From positions 1 through 10,423 of the forward strand of contig JBDTLH010000287.1 of NCBI GenBank assembly GCA_039934875.1: a stretch of 10,423 nt of DNA. Direction: 5' to 3'. Both the position numbers and the translations under genes were made by a program. Position 1 is the first letter of the stretch. Every line of letters starts with the position of its first letter. Below the pieces are notes generated by a model that saw only the letters and a list, made by a program, of their open reading frames with translations, did no database searches and was not told the origin of the DNA. Positions 5,870-10,423 of this stretch are shown here, in pieces. The stretch is from JBDTLH01 sp039934875 (GTDB taxonomy: Bacteria > Acidobacteriota > Terriglobia > Terriglobales > Acidobacteriaceae).

Positions 5870-7888
5870 TCATTGTAATAGTCCCAGCAGCCCTGCTTCA
5901 TCGAGCACCGCCACGCGCAGGGCATTCGCTTTATCGAGCTTGGATCCGGCCTCTTCGCCGGCGACCAGGTAATCCGTTTTTTTGCTCACCGAGCCGGAAA
6001 CTTTTCCTCCCGCCGCTTCGATTTTTTTCTTCGCCTGATCGCGGGTGAGGTTCGGCAGCGTCCCGGTAATCACCAAGGTTTTTCCCGCGAGCGGCTGCGG
6101 CCCTTTTCGTATGACTTCTTGCGTCATGCGCAGTCCGGCGGATCTCAAGCGCCCCACCAGCTCATGGTTTTTCTCCTCCGAGAAGAACTCCCGGATCGCC
6201 TCCGACACGCGCGGCCCGACCTCTTCCACCTCCTGCAATTGTTCATCGGTTGAATTCTCGATCAGCTCCATCGAACCGAAGTGGCGGGCCAGCAGTTGCG
6301 CAGTGCGCTCCCCCACGAAATGGATGCCCAGCGCGAGCACTACGCGCTCCAGGGGCAACTGCTTGGAGCGCGCAATCTGGGCAAGCACATTCTGCGCCGT
6401 CTTCTCGCCGATGCGATCAAGCCGCAACAGATCGTCGCGCGTGATGTCGTAGATGTCCGCGATGCCGCGCACCTTACCGGAATCGATCACCTGCTGCACC
6501 AGCGACTCGCCCATGCCGTCGATATTCATCACCCCGCGAGATACGAAGTGCAGCAAACTCTCGCGTAGCTTCGCAGGACAGGCGGCATTCACGCAACGAT
6601 GGTCCACCTCGCCATCGGCGCGGACTGCCAGGCCGCCACACTCGGGGCAGTGGCCAGGGAAGGCGAACTCCCGATTTCCGCGGGGATGCTTTGCGTCTTC
6701 CACGACCTTTACGATTTTGGGAATCACATCTCCGCCGCGCTCCACCTGCACGTAATCGCCAATGCGGACACCCAGCCGGGCAATCTCGTCGGCGTTGTGC
6801 AGGGTGGCGCGCTTTACCGTGGTCCCCCCAATAAGCACCGGAGTGAGCATCGCCAGCGGAGTGAGTTTGCCGGTGCGTCCCACCTGCACGGTAATGTCTT
6901 CGAGCTGCGTGATTGCCGCGCGGGCGACGAATTTGTAGGCGATCGCCCAGCGCGGCGCCTTGCCGGTGAATCCCAGCCGGTCCTGCAGCTTGACCTCATT
7001 GACCTTGAGTACCACGCCGTCGATCTCGTAAGGCAGATGGTCGCGCTTCGCTTCGGCGTCGCGGATGAAGCGCAAGGCTTTCTCAAGATCATCCGTCAAG
7101 ATGCGATGAGGGTTCACCTTGAAGCCGGCCGCTTCGAGCGCATCGAGCGATTCCGAGTGGGTAGGAAAGATCCAGTCCCCTGCTCGCAGGACGAAATAGG
7201 CGTAGTAATCAAGCCGCCGCTTCGCCACCTCGCGCGCATCCACCATGCGGATCGATCCCGCCGCCGCATTGCGGGGATTGGCGGCGCGTTGCAAGCCCTC
7301 CTGCTCGCGCTGTTCATTCCATGCCTGGAATGCGGCGATCGGCATCACTACTTCGCCGCGCGCCTCGAAACTTTCCGGCACATTCGCCTTTTTCAGCGTG
7401 GCCGCGCCGATGGTAAGGGGAACGCTGCGCATGGTGCGCACGTTAGGCGTCACATCTTCGCCGATCGTTCCATCGCCTCGGGTGATGCCACGCAGCAGCG
7501 CGCCGCCCTCGTACCACAGCGCCAGCGACATGCCATCGAGCTTGTATTCGCAGACGTATTCGATGCGCTCGCGATTCGCAAGGTCGCGCACCCGCTGGTC
7601 CCACGCGCGCAGCTCTTCCTCGTTGTAAGCGTTGTCGAGCGAGAGCATGGGGCGCGAATGCGGCACCTTGGCGAAGCCCTCCGCCGCCTTGCCGCCTACA
7701 CGTTGCGTGGGGGAGTCAGGCGTCACCAGTTGCGGATGCTTCGCCTCCAGAGACTTGAGACGGTTCATCAGCCCGTCAAATTCCTGGTCGGAGATTTCAG
7801 GATCGTCGAGCACGTAATAGCGATATTCGTGATGGCGAATCTGCTCCCGCAACTCCTCCACATCGTTCTCCACTGCCGGCTTGCTCAT
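5870..7888 (-). CDS. ligA: NAD-dependent DNA ligase
   Basis: LigA seals 5'-phosphate/3'-hydroxyl nicks during replication and repair, using NAD+ to adenylate itself. The 672-residue product has the normal length and all domains: the Ia domain with H-x-YRYYVLDDPEISDQEFD (19-38), the adenylation domain with catalytic K116 in the KLDG motif, EARGEV (175-180), EIDGVVLKV (288-296) and W314-A-I-A-Y-K319, the OB fold (about 325-400), the four-cysteine zinc finger (C414, C417, C432, C437), helix-hairpin-helix repeats (about 455-585) and a C-terminal BRCT domain (about 597-672). All key residues are present, so it should be active and is probably essential. The start at 7888 gives MSKPAVENDVEEL, in line with the family. 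The frame stays open upstream, but that part lies antisense to the lipid kinase and is not coding. A TATAAT lies 6 bases before the ATG and there is no Shine-Dalgarno. Confidence 0.98.
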   Translation of the reverse strand: MSKPAVENDVEELREQIRHHEYRYYVLDDPEISDQEFDGLMNRLKSLEAKHPQLVTPDSPTQRVGGKAAEGFAKVPHSRPMLSLDNAYNEEELRAWDQRVRDLANRERIEYVCEYKLDGMSLALWYEGGALLRGITRGDGTIGEDVTPNVRTMRSVPLTIGAATLKKANVPESFEARGEVVMPIAAFQAWNEQREQEGLQRAANPRNAAAGSIRMVDAREVAKRRLDYYAYFVLRAGDWIFPTHSESLDALEAAGFKVNPHRILTDDLEKALRFIRDAEAKRDHLPYEIDGVVLKVNEVKLQDRLGFTGKAPRWAIAYKFVARAAITQLEDITVQVGRTGKLTPLAMLTPVLIGGTTVKRATLHNADEIARLGVRIGDYVQVERGGDVIPKIVKVVEDAKHPRGNREFAFPGHCPECGGLAVRADGEVDHRCVNAACPAKLRESLLHFVSRGVMNIDGMGESLVQQVIDSGKVRGIADIYDITRDDLLRLDRIGEKTAQNVLAQIARSKQLPLERVVLALGIHFVGERTAQLLARHFGSMELIENSTDEQLQEVEEVGPRVSEAIREFFSEEKNHELVGRLRSAGLRMTQEVIRKGPQPLAGKTLVITGTLPNLTRDQAKKKIEAAGGKVSGSVSKKTDYLVAGEEAGSKLDKANALRVAVLDEAGLLGLLQ

Positions 7889-7894
7889 GCCGCG

Positions 7895-7900
7895 ATTATA
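7895..7900 (-). promoter_or_regulatory. Possible ligA -10 box (TATAAT)
   Basis: Read on the minus strand, a perfect TATAAT consensus ends 6 bases before the ligA ATG at 7888. A normal 7-base step to the start site would put transcription at or next to the A of the ATG, making a leaderless mRNA, consistent with the missing Shine-Dalgarno. A good -35 box is not visible at 16-18 bases, so this is tentative. Confidence 0.4.
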
Positions 7901-8018
7901 AAGACGAACTTTCGATTTCGGACGCCAGACGGCAGCCGCCAGGAGCAGCCCGATGAGGCGTTTTGAGACAATGCAGAAGAAGCAAACTATGAGCGCCTCC
8001 AGCCTGAGCGTGACCATT

Positions 8019-8041
8019 CCGTGCCTCCGTGTCTCCGTGGC
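8019..8041 (-). repeat. CCACGGAGACACGGAGG-type repeat in the ligA/kinase gap
   Basis: On the minus strand this reads GCCACGGAGACACGGAGG followed by CACGG, with the unit CACGGAG occurring at a 9-base step. It resembles the element at 1319-1357. It overlaps the upstream GTG (8021) that could serve as an alternative start of the lipid kinase, which argues that the 10 residues it would encode are not genuine protein. Confidence 0.55.
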
Positions 8042-8050
8042 GGACCGCCT

Positions 8051-9019
8051 TTGAAGCGCGTCACGCTCATCTACAACCCGGTCTCGGGCGGCAATCGCAG
8101 CAGACGGCTGCGGCAAGTCGAAGCTGCCGCCGCGGTCTTCCGCGGCGCGGGAATTGAAGCTGAAGTCGTCTCCACTCGCGCCGCCGGATCTGCCGGGGAG
8201 CAGGCGCGCGCCGCCATCGCCGCCGGCAGCGACACCATCTTCGCCTGCGGCGGCGACGGCACCTTGCATGACATCCTGCAAGGGATGGTGGGGCTCGATG
8301 CGGTGCTCGGCATTATCCCGCTGGGCACTGCGAATGCGCTTGCCTATGACCTCGAAATTCCGTTCCACGCCGTCCGTGCCGCCCGGGTCCAACTCGCCTA
8401 CAAGCCGCGGCGCATTCCGGTCGGGACGGTCGAGTATGCGCGCAAAGATGGCAAACTGGAGAGGCGTTACTTCACCGTAATGTCCGGCGCCGGGCCGGAC
8501 GCGGCTATGGTCTATGCATTGAGCGCCAAGTGGAAGGACCAATATGGTTTGTGGGGATATCTGGCCAAGTCCGCCGAGCTTTTTTTCACCCATCACTTCG
8601 CGCCCTTCCAGACGGAGTTCGTGAACTCCGCGACCGGCCAATCGCGAAAGGGAGTGGCCGTATCCGTAATGGCGGTGCGCATCACCAACTTCGGTAATGT
8701 GCTGCGCAAACTCGCCCCCGGCGCCCGCCTCGAACAGGACTGCCTCAGCCTGGTTGTGATTCAGAAATATGCGCGGATCAGCTTTCTCTTTCACCTGGTT
8801 ACCGCGCTCTTTGGATACCGGGGCAATATTCCCGGAGTCGAGTTCGCCCAGACAAAGGCGGTGTTCTGTACTGCGCTTCCCAATCATCCCGTCGCCGCCC
8901 AGCGCATGGTTCGCGCCGAAGCCGATGGCGAACATCTAGGCAGGCTCCCGGTGCGCATGGCGATCGAGCCTGCCGGGTTTACGCTGCTCATGCCGCCGGA
9001 AAGATCTTCTGATTGCTAG
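8051..9019 (+). CDS. Diacylglycerol kinase family lipid kinase
   Basis: A 322-residue cytoplasmic or membrane-associated kinase of the DAGK catalytic family (DagK/YegS type), which phosphorylates diacylglycerol or a related lipid with ATP and feeds phospholipid turnover. Visible motifs, numbered from the TTG at 8051: IYNPVSGGNRSRR (7-19, nucleotide-binding loop), the signature C-GGDGTLHDI (66-75), PLGTANALAYDLEIP (90-104), GAGPDA (146-151) and the C-terminal ADGE (291-294), whose acidic residues normally take part in metal/ATP binding. Length is typical. The start is uncertain: TTG 8051 yields MKRVTLIYNP, matching family N-termini, while GTG 8021 would add ten residues encoded by an intergenic repeat. 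Neither has a strong Shine-Dalgarno. The true substrate (diacylglycerol, sphingoid or another lipid) cannot be settled. It is divergent from ligA and followed after 78 bases by the membrane hydrolase gene, perhaps in one transcript. Confidence 0.93.
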   Translation: MKRVTLIYNPVSGGNRSRRLRQVEAAAAVFRGAGIEAEVVSTRAAGSAGEQARAAIAAGSDTIFACGGDGTLHDILQGMVGLDAVLGIIPLGTANALAYDLEIPFHAVRAARVQLAYKPRRIPVGTVEYARKDGKLERRYFTVMSGAGPDAAMVYALSAKWKDQYGLWGYLAKSAELFFTHHFAPFQTEFVNSATGQSRKGVAVSVMAVRITNFGNVLRKLAPGARLEQDCLSLVVIQKYARISFLFHLVTALFGYRGNIPGVEFAQTKAVFCTALPNHPVAAQRMVRAEADGEHLGRLPVRMAIEPAGFTLLMPPERSSDC

Positions 9020-9035
9020 AGTCACATTTGTAATC

Positions 9036-9052
9036 TAAGGAGAGTCGTGTAA
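9036..9052 (+). promoter_or_regulatory. Strong Shine-Dalgarno followed by a GTG-TAA start-stop
   Basis: TAAGGAG (9036-9042) is followed after 4 bases by GTG (9047-9049), and the next codon is TAA (9050-9052). This frame is the same as that of the hydrolase starting at 9098. It could be a start-stop mini-ORF that holds ribosomes ahead of the gene, or the relic of an older upstream start. The hydrolase ATG itself has only GAGGT two bases away (9091-9095). Confidence 0.35.
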
Positions 9053-9097
9053 TCGTTTACGCGCTTCTCGAAAACAGAATTCAGAAACCAGAGGTCG

Positions 9098-10144
9098 ATG
9101 GAACCATTCACTCACTTCCTCACCGGCGCCTGCCTCAGCCGCGCCGGCTTCAACCGCACCACCGGACTCGCCACCCTCACGCTGGTGCTCTCCGCCGAAG
9201 CGCCTGATATCGACGTGATCGCGGGATTTTGGGGGCCGGTGGCCGGCTTCGCCCACCATCGCGGCTTCTCCCACACCCTACTGGGCGCGCCCGTGATGTC
9301 GGCCATCGTAGTTGCTTCTGTTTGGCTTGGTTACAAGTTGTGGTCACGAAGCGGCAGGCGAACGCGGCTGCCTGTCCGCTGGTGGGTGCTGTACTTGCTC
9401 GCGTTGGCCGGGTCGCTCTCCCACATCCTGCTCGATTTCACCAACAACTACGGGGTCCGTCCCTTCGCCCCCTTCAATGCCCGTTGGTATTCGTGGGACA
9501 TCATCTTCATCATCGAGCCGGTGCTGCTGATCGTGCTGGCCCTGGGATTGATCTTACCCGCGATCTTTTCTCTCGTGAGCGCCGAGGTCGGCGAAAAGAG
9601 GCGGCCCTTCCGGGGACAAACCTCCGCCATCTGCGCGCTCGTGCTCATGGTGGTCTTCTGGCTAGTGCGCGACGTGCAGCATCGCCAGGCGCTCGCGATG
9701 CTTAATAGCCGAGCCATGCAGACCGGCGCGACCATGCGCGTCGGCGCCATGCCTTATCCGGTCAATCCTTTTCGCTGGTTCGGCGTGGTCGAGACCACCA
9801 ATGCCTATGAGACCTTCGACGTGGAAACCCGCGAGCTGCACATCAACAGCAACGGACGCGAAGGAACCTACTATAAGCCGCCGGAATCCGCCGCCGATCT
9901 TGCCGCAAAAAATTCTTACCTTGGCCGGGTCTATCTCGATTGGGCGCGCTTCCCGCTCACGGAAACCTCGTTCAATGCGGAAGACCAGCAATACACGGTA
10001 TATTTTCGCGACGTTCGCTACATGTATTCGCCCCTCTCGTCGCGCGACGAAGCCGACATTCGCAACACACTGGCCGCGCACGTGGTGCTCGACCATAACC
10101 TGAACGTGGTGGAGCAGTGGATGGGGAATCGGGAGCAGAAGTAG
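9098..10144 (+). CDS. Membrane-bound metal-dependent hydrolase, YdjM-like
   Basis: A 348-residue inner-membrane protein of the YdjM-type putative metal-dependent hydrolase family (the LexA-binding, membrane-associated hydrolase group). Probable metal-ligand motifs are H6 in THFLTG, D37-x-D39 in APDID, HHRGFSH (53-59) and SHILLD (108-113). Four hydrophobic segments lie at about 60-79, 95-113, 134-160 and 175-191. A soluble domain of about 150 residues follows (200-348), rich in aromatic and charged residues (WFGVVETTNAYETFDV, YTVYFRDVRYMY) and of unknown function; E. coli YdjM, at about 200 residues, lacks it. The ATG at 9098 fits homologous N-termini (MEPxTHFLTGACLxRAGFN). The substrate is unknown for the family. 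It follows the lipid kinase by 78 bases, so a shared transcript and a membrane-lipid link are possible but unproven. Its stop codon directly abuts the stop of serS on the other strand. Confidence 0.9.
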   Translation: MEPFTHFLTGACLSRAGFNRTTGLATLTLVLSAEAPDIDVIAGFWGPVAGFAHHRGFSHTLLGAPVMSAIVVASVWLGYKLWSRSGRRTRLPVRWWVLYLLALAGSLSHILLDFTNNYGVRPFAPFNARWYSWDIIFIIEPVLLIVLALGLILPAIFSLVSAEVGEKRRPFRGQTSAICALVLMVVFWLVRDVQHRQALAMLNSRAMQTGATMRVGAMPYPVNPFRWFGVVETTNAYETFDVETRELHINSNGREGTYYKPPESAADLAAKNSYLGRVYLDWARFPLTETSFNAEDQQYTVYFRDVRYMYSPLSSRDEADIRNTLAAHVVLDHNLNVVEQWMGNREQK

Positions 10145-10423
10145 CTAGAACTTCGCCGTCATCCGCTCCGCTCCTCCCATATACTTACGCAACACCTCCG
10201 GTATCACCACGCTGCCGTCCTCCTGCTGATAGTTTTCGAGGATCGCCAGCCAGGTGCGCCCCACAGCCAGCGCGGAGCCGTTCAAGGTATGCACATACTC
10301 GGATTTGCCACGCGCATTCTTGAAACGAATGTTCGCGCGCCGCGCCTGATACGCCTCGAAATTAGAACAGGAAGATATCTCCCGATAGAGCTGCTGTCCC
10401 GGCAACCACACTTCCAGATCGTA
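10145..10423 (-). CDS. serS: Seryl-tRNA synthetase, C-terminal part
   Basis: This is the last 92 residues of the enzyme that charges tRNA-Ser with serine; the gene runs off the right edge of the window. The visible sequence contains YDLEVWLPGQ, REISSCSNFEAYQARRANIRF (family signature of the catalytic domain) and motif 3 of class II synthetases, NGSALAVGRTWLAILENYQ, with the invariant arginine of GR. It then ends normally with VVIPEVLRKYMGGAER and a short tail. Nothing suggests truncation within the window. The stop at 10145-10147 lies immediately against that of the convergent hydrolase gene. Confidence 0.97.
   Translation of the reverse strand, partial: YDLEVWLPGQQLYREISSCSNFEAYQARRANIRFKNARGKSEYVHTLNGSALAVGRTWLAILENYQQEDGSVVIPEVLRKYMGGAERMTAKF

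Noticed and set aside
6599..7966. A 455-codon plus-strand open frame opposite ligA
   Set aside because: It is a shadow of the ligA codons, with all conserved motifs on the minus strand and none on this one.
7889..8935. An in-frame N-terminal extension of ligA of about 350 codons
   Set aside because: It runs antisense to the lipid kinase, whose motifs are intact, and LigA of normal length starts at 7888.
1..10423. CRISPR arrays, tRNA or rRNA genes, intact insertion sequences
   Set aside because: No evenly spaced repeat array, no cloverleaf or TTCRA-type arm, and no transposase frame was seen; the repeats present are only paired short elements.

Overview
The window looks like a chromosomal segment of a GC-rich soil-type bacterium. 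Acidobacteriota is my best guess, from the rpsA/HIT/PRC-barrel/ligA/lipid-kinase/YdjM-type hydrolase/serS content, the protein styles and the intergenic repeat families. No 16S rRNA or other decisive marker is present, so this is an inference. Most of the window is ordinary core genome.

Layout. Positions 1-878 hold an AT-richer gene of unknown function, possibly HEPN-like, which may start before the window. Positions 879-1706 are an 828-base stretch without an intact gene. It holds two copies of a REP-like palindrome, a decayed and frameshifted polysaccharide deacetylase fragment, a 20-bp-period CACGGAG-type repeat and a perfect 15-bp hairpin. Then come rpsA (ribosomal protein S1, minus strand, six S1 domains plus a long acidic N-terminal tail), a 407-base divergent intergenic region, a HIT-family nucleotide hydrolase/phosphorylase (+), a PRC-barrel protein with a long disordered tail (+), a rho-independent terminator, ligA (NAD-dependent DNA ligase, minus), a diacylglycerol-kinase-type lipid kinase (+, divergent from ligA), a membrane metal-dependent hydrolase (+), and the 3' end of serS (minus), whose stop codon abuts that of the hydrolase.

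How the genes relate. rpsA and serS serve translation, ligA serves replication and repair, the HIT protein probably handles dinucleotides such as Ap4A, and the lipid kinase and membrane hydrolase act at the membrane and could be co-transcribed (78-base gap). There is no evident multi-gene pathway.

On novelty: I do not see a convincing undescribed system. The best leads are the HEPN-like left-edge gene next to a decayed, repeat-bordered region, and some unusual initiation regions: rpsA without a Shine-Dalgarno, possible near-leaderless ligA and HIT transcripts, and a Shine-Dalgarno followed by a GTG-TAA start-stop in front of the hydrolase.
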